From Beaufortia kweichowensis (taxonomy: Eukaryota > Chordata > Actinopteri > Cypriniformes > Gastromyzontidae): a stretch of DNA of 64,000 nucleotides. The stretch's first letter is position 1. Every line of letters starts with the position of its first letter. Location: the NCBI GenBank assembly GCA_019155185.1, contig CM032811.1:4740215-4804214 (forward strand), in the 5' to 3' direction. This document shows, piece after piece, positions 1 through 11,858 of the stretch. The translations under genes were made by a program, and so were the position numbers. The notes beneath the pieces are model-generated. The model saw only the letters and a list, made by a program, of their open reading frames with translations, was not told the origin of the DNA and did not search any database.

Positions 1-203
1 GAGAAGTTCTTTTATTCTTGTCATTTAATAGGCAGAAAACAAAAAAAACAGATCAATTAGAAAGCTCCCGTCCTCCGGAGATATCCTCCATTCTCTTGAA
101 ATTAAAAAATCACTGGAGTAAAACGTTATCTGAATTTACGAAGACTCAGCCACACGCATCTGTTGAATTAAAGAACTTTGTTTGGTTGTTTGTTTTTTGG
201 CAG

Positions 204-500
204 GTTCATAACAGGAATTTATTATCCATGGATTTCGACCGCGTAACAAGGACTGAGAAAGTCTATGATGACCACAGGAAGTTCACCTTGAGGATTCACT
301 ATGATCATGCTGGACGACCTACTTTGTGGGCTCCAAGCAGTCGACTGAATGGTGTCAATGTCACATACTCACCGGGCGGTCACATTGCCGGCATCCAAAG
401 GGGCACCATGTCGGTCCGCATGGAATATGACCAGAATGGAAGAATCACATCAAAGATTTTTGCAGATGGAAAGTCGTGGAGCTACACCTATCTTGAAAAG
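204..500 (+). CDS. tenm4: tenm4 coding exon (YD repeats)
   Basis: A 297-bp exon, 99 codons, phase 0 at both ends. The acceptor is the CAG at 201-203 after a T-rich tract and the donor is GTAACC at 501. It encodes YD-shell sequence with motifs such as SRLNGVNVTYSPGG and EYDQNGRITSK, strongly conserved across teneurins. The open frame continues upstream to position 18, but that part has no teneurin similarity and precedes the acceptor, so it is intron. Confidence 0.92.
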
Positions 501-3500
501 GTAACCTCCTTTCATCTGCTCAAAAGAAAACGTCAAGCCGTCTCGCAATAGAATGTTCTGTGAGGTCTCTGCATTGAACCTTGTTAAAATGTATTAATGT
601 CACAAATTAACCTCGCATGCTTAAACAGCCAACCCTGTCTAACGCACAGCTTGCATTATACATTGTTACAGTACACAGCTTGACAGCCACGTCGCTCCTG
701 AAATATCACTGTGAGAGAAATAAAATGTCACTGTCTTGTTAATGGGAACAATATCCGAGAAATGTAAGAACTGTGATTTCTAGGTTTTACTGTAATGTGA
801 AGACGGCAGCTGTTTATTGCATTCATGTGCTCGAGACACTCTGATCCCAATAGATGGTTTTAAAAGTATTGATTGTGAGTCTTAACCTCACCCAATTTAA
901 TGCTTCTTGCCATTCTAAAATGGCCGTGCACTGGCAAAATCAATAGTTTCAAAGGAATAAAATTAGAGAAGCTGCTTCCTGTTGAAATATAAACTCCAGA
1001 ATATCCTCCCAATGACCTCCATATTAAGGTGACATTATTAGTAATGTTATCAGGGGGGCGATATGATGATTTTATCCTCATTTAATGAGATTTCGCCCAG
1101 CTTCATTTTTCAGTCAGTGTTGTGGAGCAGCATTAAGGTTATTTGTAATTTTTATGCACCCTGAAGTGATTCTGTGACACCCTACAGTTTGTTGTGCAGT
1201 TAGTCATGTGGTGTAATGTGACTCCTGGGTTCTTAGTGACCTTCAATTTCATTGGGCAGAGAATTTAACATTTAACTGTTTGAAGTGCAGAATGTGTTGG
1301 GATTTACTATGCTTCATTAAATCTGCTTACTGAGTATCACTTTTTCATTTTCCCTTTGCAGTCTATGGTACTACTCCTATACAGCCAGCGACAGTACATC
1401 TTCGAGTTTGACAAGAACGACCGCCTCTCTTCAGTCACCATGCCCAATGTGGCCAGGCAGACCTTGGAGACCACTCGTTCCATTGGTTATTACAGAAACA
1501 CGTACAGACCCCCTGAGGGCAATGCCACAGTTTTGCAGGATTACAGTGAAAGTGGACTGCTCCTTCAGACCATACATCAAGGAACAGGCCGTAGAGTCAT
1601 ATACAAGTATGGGAAGCTCTCCCGTCTGCTAGAAATCCTTTATGACACGACACGGATTGCATTTTCCTATGATGAGTCTGCTGGGATGCTGAAAACGGTG
1701 GGCCTTCAAAGTGATGGTTTTGCATGTACCATTCGCTACAGGCAGATTGGGCCTCTCATCGACAGGCAGATCTTTCGTTTCAGTGAAGAAGGCATGGTAA
1801 ACGCCCGGTTTGACTACAACTACGACAACAGTTTTCGGGTCACGAGCATGCAAGCGGTCATCAATGAAACACCTCTGCCCATCGACCTCTACCGCTACGA
1901 CGATGTATCAGGCAAAACAGAGCAGTTTGGCAAGTTTGGAGTCATCTACTATGACATCAACCAGATCATTACCACAGCCGTCATGACCCACACCAAACAC
2001 TTTGACGCTTATGGTCGTGTTAAAGAGGTGCAGTATGAGATTTTCCGTTCCCTAATGTACTGGATGATGGTACAGTATGATAACATGGGCCGAGTGATTG
2101 CCAAGGAGCTTAAAGTGGGACCTTATGCAAATACCACCCGTTATGCCTACGAGTATGATGCTGATGGCCAACTCCAGGTTGTTTCCATTAATGACAAACC
2201 ACTGTGGCGCTATAGTTATGACCTGAATGGAAATTTGCATCTTCTAAGTCCTGGTAATAGTGCTAGACTTACACCCCTGCGCTACGACATACGGGATCGC
2301 ATCACGCGGTTAGGTGACGTGCAGTACCGACTGGACGAGGATGGGTTCCTCAGACAAAGAGGCAATGATTTCTTTGAATACAACTCTGCTGGACTGCTGG
2401 TTAAAGCCTATAGCAAAGTTGGTGGATGGAATATCAAGTACCGCTATGACGGATTGGGCAGGAGAGTGTCCAGCAGAAGTACCCAAGGTCACCATCTGCA
2501 GTTCTTCTACGCTGACTTGTCTAGCCCTAATAGAGTCACCCACATGTATAATCACTCAAGCTCAGAGATCACCTCACTCTACTATGACCTTCAAGGCCAT
2601 CTCTTTGCCATGGAGTTGAGTAGTGGAGATGAGTTCTATGTTGCCTGTGACAACATTGGCACACCGTTGGCTGTTTTTAGCGGTGCAGGTGTCATGATCA
2701 AACAGATACTACGTACAGCTTTTGGAGAGGTGTATCTAGACTCAAACCCAAGCTTCCAGCTAGTGATAGGCTACCAGGGTGGTCTTTATGAGCCACTTAC
2801 AAAACTCGTGCACATGGGCCGCAGAGATTACGATGTTCTTGCAGGCCGCTGGACCACTCCTGACCATGATGTCTGGAAGAGACTTAACAGCAACAACATT
2901 GTGCCCTTCAACCTCTACATGTTCAAGAACAACAACCCCTTGAGCAACAGCCAAGAAACCAAGTGCTACATGACAGGTAGGACTTCTATCCAAACACACT
3001 TGAGGAATACACTATCAATAGCTTCAATGTTACATTTCAATGAGCACATGGTTCTGAGAATCATCTTTGCACAAGATTGATTATTTTCCAGGCTCGCATC
3101 CCAGCCCCAGCTTGGGGTGTTTCAGGCCCCATATATACTGTTTGTGAGCAATGGCAGCACAACAAAGTCGTCTTTGTTCTTTATTCAGGTCATTTCTCTG
3201 AAATATCCCATCCGTCTTTGCTTCCCTGGCTTGTGCAGGAGGTAAATACTAGTGAATGCTCCCCAGTGCTAGACAAAGAACACAAAGGGGGTCAGTAGAA
3301 CTAGGATCTAGGGGCTGTATTACATTCTCTTCACTTGAAAGCAAATAGCAGCCTTGTTTGAGGAAAACAAAACAGTACAGTGACATTTGTAGTCTGAGAT
3401 GCACATGGGCTGGTTTTTGACTGAAATCAAAGCCTTGGTTAAGGACTTGCTACAAAAGGAATTGAAGGTTATAGAATAATAATCATTCAGACTGGTTATA

Positions 3501-6500
3501 CTGTTCTCTATTGACTAGATTGTAATATGCAATTTATTGTGAATATTTATTGTACATCATCCTTGTATCAAATGTCAACTATTGCATAAGTTTTGTAGAA
3601 TTTAGTGTACCATCTAGTAATCACCATTCTAGTAAATAGCATGTATAAACTAGAAAGAAAACCTGGTCTTTGCCTTTCAAACGGGGTATGTGTCTGTATG
3701 CTAATGTTATTTTGCAAAAGCTGTATTTCAAGCTCAGCTAAGCACTTACCCGTTAGGCTTTTTCTTTGGCATTATAAAGCTAGCTTTGACAGAAGGATAT
3801 ATAAAGAGATTGTCAGATATGTTGATATACTGGTGTGGGCCCGTCACACTATGATTGATGGCACTGACATTTCCATTCCTCTCTGAAGCATGGGGGTTCT
3901 TTCATTGTCTTTAATCACATGCATGTTTAACACAACTCTGTCAAGTGACATTGCTGTAAATAAAGACAGTTGTCAGAGTGAACTTTTCTACTGTCCATGA
4001 CAAATTTGGTAACATTTGCTGCCTGTGGCAATATATATCTACATTATGATCTGATCAGAGAAAGAAACATTTGGTCTTGAAGACAGTGTAAAATATGACA
4101 ATCTTGCACTAGCCAGATGTAGAATATAATTTGAGTCTTTCTATTTGCTTGATGGAAGTTGCATCAGTTGTTTGTGTTTATAAAGTTCACAAATATCACA
4201 TTTATTTGGAGAGTTGCAACTTTCTGTGCAAATATGATTCTTTAATCATATTTAGTTCAGTCTCTGACACTAGTGTTGTTTGTATTGACTGCAAGAAAAA
4301 TAAAGTTGCTTGGAATATGTGCTTATTCACAATAGATCATTTTTGTATTGGCTGTTGTCACAAATACATTGGTAATTTATCAACACATAATATTTTTTTA
4401 GAAGTGCATAAATCTCATAGATATCAACTTTAAAAGCTTTGCTCATGTTATTTTTCTCACAAGGACTTTCTCTTATGCAACTCTCTGTTACAAGCTGTAT
4501 GAGATGCATTTTCATGTGACAAAAATTATGCAAAAATCTAAAACTAGGTTACAAGATTACCCACTGGCACATCCTATCCCGCTCCCTCCACCTGTTGTTC
4601 TTATCATGTCATATCTTCCAACAGATGTTAACAGCTGGTTGGTGACATTCGGTTTCCAACTGTACAACGTCATTCCTGGCTACCACAAGCCTGTCACGGA
4701 TGCCATGGAGCCATCTTACGAGCTCGTACACACTCAGATGAAGACACAGGAGTGGGACAGCACCAAGGTAATGCCAAACAAATTTGCCTTTCTCCACCTC
4801 TTAACACAAACCTGTCCTTTGGCTCCAACTTCAGACTTTATTTGCAGTAACCTGACCTTTCAGTTTGCCGTCTCCCAGAGGAGTGCACAGCAATCAACCC
4901 AGATTCTCGTGCGAACGAGTCTGGCCTCTGCTCCGGCTCTTCAAGCTAAGGAAAGGGGTCAAGCTAAAGAGCTCTTGTAATAGGACTGCCATTAGGGAAA
5001 TTCACTGTAGATTTCCTCCACCACCAGCCATTGATTTCAGCTCAGTCTTACACACTCCTTAGCTTCCTCCTAGATGTTCACTTCTTGTCTTTCTCACGCT
5101 TTCAGACTGATTATCGGGCCTCTTTTAAGTCATCTGAATAATTAAAAAGGTATTGTTGTTTTATTGGGTTATGTTCCACACCTGTTGGCTGCTGTTATGG
5201 ACACTTTGGCTTTTCCAAAACCTACTGAGCTCCCTCCATAGTAAGCATAGGCACAAAGGCTGTTCTGAAAACTAGGCAGCATAATTATTGGAAGCAAGAA
5301 AGCATTGCAAGAAACCTTCACAAAGAAGAAATTACTAGAATGCATTATGGCAATAATTTTTGCGGAAACAAAAACAAGAATACTGAAAGGTTAGATATTG
5401 TTGAAAATAATTAGTAAATGCCAAACTGTAGCAAAACCAACTGTCGGTTGAGTTGACTTCATGTGCTGAACAAAAACAGTATTTTTTACACAGTGATGCT
5501 GCCTATAAAGGAGTGTTTCGAAATGTAGCGTTTCTAGCTCATTTGGTTTTGGAACATTTCTTACCCCTGATGAGCACTCTCGGCTTTCACAGGAACATTT
5601 ACAGACAGTGAAAAACCGATACCGATTCTGCTATACGGCTTTTACCATGCTAGCTCTATAACGCTGAGGCTCTTAGTGGGCAGGACAACTTTGTTATTCA
5701 CACGTCTGAACGATGGGAAAGAAAACACGAAATATATTTTTATCATTTTAGTCAAACTGACCAGCCAGAGGGCCAGATTGATGCATAAATGCAACAGAAA
5801 CTACTTGAATTCTTAAAAGTAATTCAGCCCACAGGAAGTCCAGATCTCTTCTCCAGCTTCCATTCCTTGTATCTGCCTGTATAAGCAGCACAACCTCAAG
5901 CTATCAAGCCTCCATCACCAAGAGCCTTTCTATAATAAGCAAGCATTTGAAGCCGATCGGCATGGGTGTGCTTCAGACAGCTGAGATATGAGATTTTAAA
6001 TGTAATGTGATGGAGCTGTTTGAAGCCGTCAGCCTGGCAGGTTTCATATATGGTAGTCACATACACTCAAGAAGGACTGGAGTATCCAAAAAAGACTTTC
6101 AAGTTTCAGATACCCCAGACTTGCTTGAGTTGTGAGGGTTTTTTAAAAATAAAAAAAGTCTTCTTTCTAGAGTTTTGTCAGCTTTTGACAGCCCTGGTGA
6201 TGTCAGGCTTTTTTATAGTCTCCTCACAGTGAATCTCAGTTGTTGACACTATTAAAACAGACTCGCCCTAATGAATTCTCTTTAGGGAAATAATCATTAT
6301 AATTTAATCGTAAGCACACAGCGTTCTGCATGTGTGTGTGTTCTTGCATATGCAGCTGTTTAATTTTTACGTGCTTCAAAGTCCCGACCATTACTCTCTA
6401 AAAGCATTAGAGTTCATCCAGTTAGAACTGTAGGACCGTGAACCATTAACTCCAGCCTTCAACTCTTTGGGTATCTAGGACACACAATGCAAAATTTACA

Positions 6501-9500
6501 AAGGGAAAGTAAACTTGTGCAGTATGATTTGAAAGACTTGAAAAGCAATGCAAGTGTCACTAAATCTACAAGGTGTATTTTTTATCGAGTGCTGTGGCGT
6601 GACTTAGAATAAACTTGGACAGTCCCAACCCCAGGGGGGTCTCAACAGATGCCTCTTTCAAGGTTTCTCTTAAAAGACGAGCTCAAGACCCAGCATTTTC
6701 CATTTCAAATATTTTTTCATATTCTTTTTTGAGCTCGTAAAAAACATTTTAATGTTCTCTCTGAGAATCTTTTATCTGTAAAGAACAGGCTGTGCCCCAC
6801 AGTTTTTGCATAGTCATGCCTACCAAGCCATAAATCAGTGCTCTTTGGCTCAACCCCACTAGCGTCCATTTTTCGCTTTTATTGGTGGAAGTAGTAAACA
6901 ATTCTAATTGCCAACCAATTTGCTTTTTGCCAGTATAATTGTGGGGTCATTTATGGGCTTTTAAAGCAGCAACATTAAAAAAAAATCTACTAATGGCCTT
7001 GCAGCTGTACCGCTGCTCTTTTGAGAGTCTGAAGTGGGTTGTTTATACCATAATGCCCATGTTACATTAACAAGATCTGCTGTGGAGAGTATCTAAGGGC
7101 AGAGATAAAATGGCCATTCATTACTTGTAGCATTTTCTACTGTAATTTTATGCTGGTTGAAAGTTGCTGTTTTGTCACTGGACTAAAATAAAAACAGAGG
7201 AGCTTGATTGGATTTTCCTACAGGCCAAATGACCAGCACTTCCTAATTTAATTAGTGGTTCTTTGAAGCAGGACTTCTGCTTTCTCTTATAGGATTAGAT
7301 CACCCAAAAAATACAAATAAAAAGTTCATTAATTACTAACCCTTATGTCCTTCCAAACCTGTATGCTGGTGTTTTTACTATAGAACATAAAAGGAAATTA
7401 ATTTATTCAGCAAGGTCACGAAAGCAAAATGAAAGAAAATTTCAAGACTTTTGCAGCCATACAATAACTGCAGTTTGAGTTCACTCTCAAATCAAAAATA
7501 TTTCTCCTTTGGTACAGCAGTGATGCTGTGACATGACGCAGTGACTTGAGACATGACTTTTGATGTTATTAACATCTCATCTATGCCATATATGATTTGA
7601 GAGAAATGAAAATTGAGAATTAAATTTCTGTCTGTTCATCAAACCAAGCTAGCAGTATATAGTGCACGTCGTACCTTTTTGCTTTTTTGACGAGCTTTGC
7701 AGACTGGTCACCATAATTTAAACTTTATTTTTCTGCAGAACACAAAAAAAGATATTTTGAAGAGTGTTTGTAACCAAACAACACTGACCCCCATTGACTT
7801 CCATTGCATAGACACAAAACCACTGAGACATTTCTCAAAATATCTTCTTTTGTGTTTCACAGAAGAATCAATCATACACAGGGTGAATGATGAGAGAATG
7901 TTTTTGGGTGATCTATCCCTTTAAGGTGAACTGATCCTTTAAATCAAATGTCATTTATCCACTGTACTGGAAATTTCAAGAAACAGCTTGAAAGTGAACT
8001 TAAACTTCATTACTCACCCTGCCATTTAAACTACTAGGGTCTTAAAACCCGTGCGGATGAGAAATGATGTTAATGTGCCGATGATGATGGACGTCCCCAT
8101 ATTCTGACTTTGATCCTAGTGCAAGCTGATCACCCAGTGCTATGTGAATGATGCACTCCTTCTTTACTGTTCTTTAGGGTATATTGCTAAATAGGTAGGT
8201 TGCAGTATGGACGGCTCCATTAGCCGCTTATCCCTTCCTTCACCCTGAACTGGGACCAGTAGAGGCTTGCAGACTTTGACTCTCCTAACAAAACTGAAAG
8301 AAATCAAAATAGAGATTTTAATTGTTGACATACAGTATAGAGAAATAAACATCATGTGTGTGAAAAACAATGGAATGAAAAAAGTGAGGTACATGTATGT
8401 TGAGGGACCTTTATCAGATCGTAAGAGCTCTGTTCCAGTACCAAAGCTTTAACTAGACTGTGTTTCTCTTTCCGCACGGATGCCCTGGAGCATGCCACCC
8501 AGCACCAGCTATTTCTAGGACAAGTACAATCCATCTGCTGTCTCCACACAGTCCTTTTCTAGTTATCCAAATCGTCACTCTCTCAGGGCAAAGATTTCCT
8601 GTTTAATCATATTTAAGATGGTTACGCATCACTGCAGTGCCACTGGTCTTATATTTATTTCTCTTAGCTTATATGGCTAATACTGCTACAGTACCGTTTT
8701 GTGAATAATAGCAAACGTCACCAGTGGGATGAGTACAGATGCTCGCGAGGTTCAAACTTGAACCTAAAGGGATAGCTCACCCAAAAATAAAAATCTTAAT
8801 TTATTCACCCTCATTCTCTTTTATCCGTGTAACAGAAAAGAAGATATTTTGAGAAATGTATTAGTGGTTTTGTGTCCATACAATGGAAGTAAATGGGGAC
8901 CAATGTTGTTTAGTTACCAAAATTTTTAAAATCTTCTTTTGTGTTCTGCAAAAGAAAGTAAGTCATACAAGTTTGAAATGATTTTAACAAAGATGCGAGA
9001 GATGTTGCCTTTAACTACAGTTAATAATGTACTTCTGTTTTGAACACAATTAATAACAATTTAGGCTTTAACCTAGATAGTTATGAGGGGAGATATCACA
9101 TTGACATGTTTACTCCTTGAGCATAAAATAGAATGAGTTATGCTACATACTTATATCAGGAAACATGAAATGTTTGAAGTGTTAATGAAGCAGCACGATT
9201 CTTGGTGGAGGGGAAAGTTGAGCAGCTGAACGTGGGGGTAGAACGGGTTTCCCGCTGAGATCGCCTCATCCTGCACCAGCCATCAGGAAATGTTACTTAC
9301 TTCTAGGAAATAGCAGCAGCGGAGGTGGGAGGCACAGTGACGCCTGCCATGGAAAGAGATAACATAATGAATGTGAAAATTACATGCAATTTTTGGGATA
9401 TATGGCAGTGTTTTACTGAGATGAAACATGCCATAACATGTCACGTTCAATCAATGCTCCCACAGAGCAGACTGTTGTTGTGGGGATGTCTTTCATTCAA

Positions 9501-10527
9501 TTTATTTCCTCAATAAATTTTGGCACATATTTCATATCAGCCTGATAACGGGTAACTAAAGTTATGCAGATTTTGACGTCAATCAATCTTAAAATGTTAA
9601 TGTCTTGAGATGCTTATAAATGGTGGTATAACGTGTAAAACTAATATATCCATTTTGTAGATTTTTATTTTATTTTAAAATCTATGCAGAAAATATTTAC
9701 ATGTTTACATAATGGTTTTTTAAAGTTAATGTTTGGAAACTTACAGTGTTTTGTTTGTATTTTTGCAGTCTGTGTTGGGGGTGCAATGTGAAGTCCAGAG
9801 GCAGCTGAAGTCATTCGTACGGTTGGAGCGGTTCGACCAGATCTACGGAGCGAGTGATTCCGGTTGCCCTCAGGCACCTCTCCGCACCCTATTCGCCACT
9901 GGCCCCTCGCTCTTCGGCAAGGGTGTCAAAATAGCTATCCGGGAGGGCCGGGTGACTGCTGACATCATCAGCGTGGCCAACGAAGACGGACGGCGGATAG
10001 CGGCAGTGCTCGACAAGGCCCTGTACCTGGAGGATTTACACTTCACCATCATGGGCTTAGACACTCACTACTTTGTAAAATCAGGACCGGTGGAAGGTGA
10101 CCTCACCCTGCTGGGCATGACGGTGGGCCAGCGTACCCTGGAAACGGGCGTCAACGTAACCGTCTCGCAAGTCAACACGGCACTCGGAGGGCGCACACGG
10201 CGCATCACCGACATTCAACTGCAGTACGGCATGTTGAGCCTCAACGTACGATACGGCAGCGGTCAAGACGAAGAGAAGGTCCGCGTGCTGGAGCTCGCTC
10301 GCCAGAGGGCCGTCGCGGCTGCCTGGGCTCGTGAGCGCCACAGACTACGGCAAGGAGAGGAAGGCTCTCGAGCTTGGACGGACGGGGAACGACAGCAACT
10401 TCTGAGCTCGGGACGCGTACAGGGCTACGAGGGCTTCTACATAGTGTCGGTCGATCAGTTTCCTGAATTAGCCGACAATGTAAACAACATCCACTTCCTG
10501 CGACAGACCGAGATGGGCCGCAGGTGA
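204..10527 (+). CDS. tenm4: Teneurin-4 (3' part: last four coding exons)
   Basis: Teneurins are large type II transmembrane adhesion proteins of neurons that bind latrophilins and each other; the part here is extracellular. Exons are 204-500, 1362-2976, 4625-4767 and 9769-10527. Together they give 937 residues in one frame, with phases 0, 1, 0. Residues 1-640 hold dense tyrosine-aspartate (YD/RHS) repeats such as YDNMGR, YDLNGN and YDGLGRR. Residues 588-600 (DYDVLAGRWTTPD) match the RHS-associated core that closes the YD shell. The last exon has the toxin-like fold region and the C-terminal peptide ending EMGRR. The 5' exons lie left of the window. Assignment to tenm4 rather than tenm1-3 rests on the C-terminal sequence and on neighbours nars2 and gab2, which flank TENM4 in human. 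No stop or frameshift was seen in these exons, so the gene looks functional. Confidence 0.93.
501..1361 (+). other. tenm4: tenm4 intron
   Basis: GT at 501 to AG at 1360-1361. I see no gene, clear transposon end or long simple repeat in it. The short open frame on the minus strand at 860-1081 has no recognisable content. Confidence 0.85.
1362..2976 (+). CDS. tenm4: tenm4 large YD-repeat exon
   Basis: A 1615-bp exon encoding residues 100-637 and the first base of codon 638. The acceptor is TTTGCAG ending at 1361 and the donor is GTAGGA at 2977; the last codon (g|at, Asp) is completed in the next exon. It carries most of the YD repeats and the RHS-associated core motif at nt 2826-2864. The open frame runs on to 3080 but the residues after ...KCYMT lose all teneurin similarity, which fixes the donor at 2977. 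An exon this large is typical of this part of teneurin genes. Confidence 0.93.
2977..4624 (+). other. tenm4: tenm4 intron
   Basis: GT at 2977 to AG at 4623-4624, 1648 bp, phase 1. AT-rich with scattered short open frames. No transposon ends or coding exon recognised. Confidence 0.85.
4625..4767 (+). CDS. tenm4: tenm4 coding exon after the YD shell
   Basis: A 143-bp exon, entering in phase 1 and leaving in phase 0. It reads from the split Asp through VNSWLVTFGFQL and NVIPGY to EWDSTK, a segment conserved right after the RHS core in teneurins. The acceptor is CCAACAG at 4618-4624 and the donor GTAATG at 4768. The open frame continues to 4980 past the donor, without teneurin similarity. Confidence 0.9.
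7292..7924. mobile_element. Palindromic cyprinid MITE (Angel-like), interrupted
   Basis: The left end reads ggattagatcacccaaaaaa (7292-7311) and the right end gggtgatctatcccttta (7905-7922), an inverted-repeat pair. The inner right arm carries the family's typical internal text: cagaacacaaaaaaagatat, then cccccattgacttccattgc, then tatcttcttttgtgtttcac. About 340 bp of unrelated sequence around 7380-7720 separates the arms, so this is either one old copy with an insertion or two arms of different copies. It has no coding capacity. The Angel name is from memory of fish repeats; the superfamily is uncertain. Confidence 0.7.
8766..9000. mobile_element. Palindromic cyprinid MITE (Angel-like)
   Basis: Starts aaagggatagctcacccaaa at 8766, then cattctcttttatcc, gaagatattttgagaaatgt and a right arm with aaatcttcttttgtgttctg. 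The right terminal repeat is degenerate near 8985-9012. The two arms can fold back on each other. Same family as the copies at 7292, 19440 and 62347. Confidence 0.75.
9769..10527 (+). CDS. tenm4: tenm4 terminal coding exon
   Basis: A 759-bp exon encoding the last 252 residues and the TGA stop at 10525-10527. The acceptor is TTTTTGCAG ending at 9768 and the frame is phase 0. It covers the toxin-like (GHH-related) fold region, including TADIISVANEDGRR, GLDTHYFVK and ETGVNVTVSQ, then a basic stretch with RVLELARQRAV and the C-terminal peptide. The exon is strikingly GC- and CpG-richer than the AT-rich introns around it. Teneurin toxin-like domains are not known to be nucleases in vertebrates; the name reflects fold ancestry. 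Confidence 0.93.
   Translation, partial: SVLGVQCEVQRQLKSFVRLERFDQIYGASDSGCPQAPLRTLFATGPSLFGKGVKIAIREGRVTADIISVANEDGRRIAAVLDKALYLEDLHFTIMGLDTHYFVKSGPVEGDLTLLGMTVGQRTLETGVNVTVSQVNTALGGRTRRITDIQLQYGMLSLNVRYGSGQDEEKVRVLELARQRAVAAAWARERHRLRQGEEGSRAWTDGERQQLLSSGRVQGYEGFYIVSVDQFPELADNVNNIHFLRQTEMGRR
10396..10524 (+). other. tenm4: Teneurin C-terminal-associated peptide (TCAP) segment
   Basis: The last 43 codons run from QLLSSGRVQGYEG to NNIHFLRQTEMGRR. TCAPs are the terminal 40-41 residues of teneurins, described as bioactive peptides distantly like CRF. The GRR at the end is the expected amidation/cleavage signal. Whether this peptide is released in vivo cannot be told from sequence. Confidence 0.8.
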
Positions 10528-11673
10528 CATGATCGGGCGAGGACCGCGCGGGAGGACTCGACCTCCAGGAACTCTTGCCAAAGACAAGTTGCTTTTGTGA
10601 CCATATTATTTTACTTTATTTTTATGTTGACTGTGTCAGACTTATTTTTTTAATACATGAAGTATACATTACGAACTGTTGCACTGTATATGGACTGCGG
10701 AGTGCCCTTCTCTTTTTTTGGTCATTTTTAAACCCTCTTTGCCCTTCAAGTGCGGCTGCTAAAGATTGACATATGGCAGTGTTGGTGGTTGATTTGGTTG
10801 TGCCTCTGTGTTTGTGGGTTTGCTCAAAGGAATATAGTAAAGGGAGTGGTAACGCATTACGCTCGCTGGCTCAGCCTGCTGCCAGACGAGCAGATTGTTA
10901 TTCACAAGCTTCACTCCGCTCTGCCTTTTCCCGCGCCTCAGCCAAGGAGAGACCTCTTTTAATCGCTTCTTTTTATACTTGAAAGCCCACCGGCTGTCTC
11001 ATACAGTACTTAAACAAGGACGCTTGCGAATCATTGCTACTAGTTCAGATTCCTAACTGAGCTCATTTTATGTTAAAGACTTGTTGTGATGTCTTGTAAT
11101 ATCTTGGGACTGGGTGATTGCTAGTAACATCTATAAGTTTGTTTTACTTGATTTTAATTTTGACCAAATGGCTTAAAACACACAGAATGGGAAAAGGGGA
11201 GGATGTATGTATGCATACATTTAATCTCTGAAAAACAGAGAAAAATGTTAAAAACAAATAGGTAATTAGCCCTATAGGTTGTAAAAGTGAAATTGGCATT
11301 GTTAGAAAGAAATTAGCTCTGTTATGACACCTAGTTAGCCGCCTACCTAAACAGCATTGTACCGCATCACATGCAGTATAAAAATAAAGCTGCCTTATTT
11401 TAGACATGAAGGAATCCCAGAATGCAATTAGTCAATATTGGGTAAAATATTTCTTTGTGCTAACATCACCTTAACCACAGAAATTAATCATGGTTACTTT
11501 AGTTAGATGACCACAAATTAACTGTGTTATGTTACAGTATTAGTAGTACTAAAACTATGGTTACACAAATGGTAATCAATACACCATAAACCAAGCTTAC
11601 TACACTTTTACTGTAAAAAAAACTGGTATTTTTGGTATTGGGCAAACTCTGAAAATCAGTGATTGAGTTTCTA

Positions 11674-11858
11674 CACTCTAAAAAAGGATGTGTTATTTTG
11701 TAACACATTTTTTGTGTTATGCTGTTTAACACATAATGTGTCATTTTGTGTTAAATACATAAAAGGGACAACACATGTTGAGTTAAAAGTAACACAAAAT
11801 GTGTCTAGTTAGGGACAACACATCTTGTGTTATTTTTAACACATCTGTTTTTAGAGTG
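11674..11858. mobile_element. TA-flanked palindromic MITE (Tc1/mariner-like ends)
   Basis: A 185-bp element starting cactctaaaaaaggatgtgt and ending with the matching inverted end ctgtttttagagtg. It is flanked on both sides by TA (11672-11673 and 11859-11860), the target duplication of Tc1/mariner-type elements. Internally it is built from repeats of aacacaaaatgtgt / acacatgttg type, giving strong self-complementarity. It has no coding capacity. Confidence 0.75.

Larger units (their letters stand above)
4768..9768 (+). other. tenm4: tenm4 last intron
   Basis: A 5-kb intron, GTAATG at 4768 to TTTTGCAG ending at 9768. It hosts at least two palindromic MITE copies (7292-7924 and 8766-9000), annotated separately. 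No other exon or RNA gene was recognised. Confidence 0.85.

Noticed and set aside
18..203. N-terminal part of the open frame leading into the first tenm4 exon
   Set aside because: Lies before a good CAG acceptor and has no teneurin similarity; intron read-through.
2314..2619. 101-codon second frame overlapping the tenm4 large exon
   Set aside because: Shadow of a highly constrained coding exon; no independent support.
2977..3080. Open frame beyond the tenm4 large exon
   Set aside because: Follows a GTAGGA donor, and the next exon completes the conserved sequence in phase.
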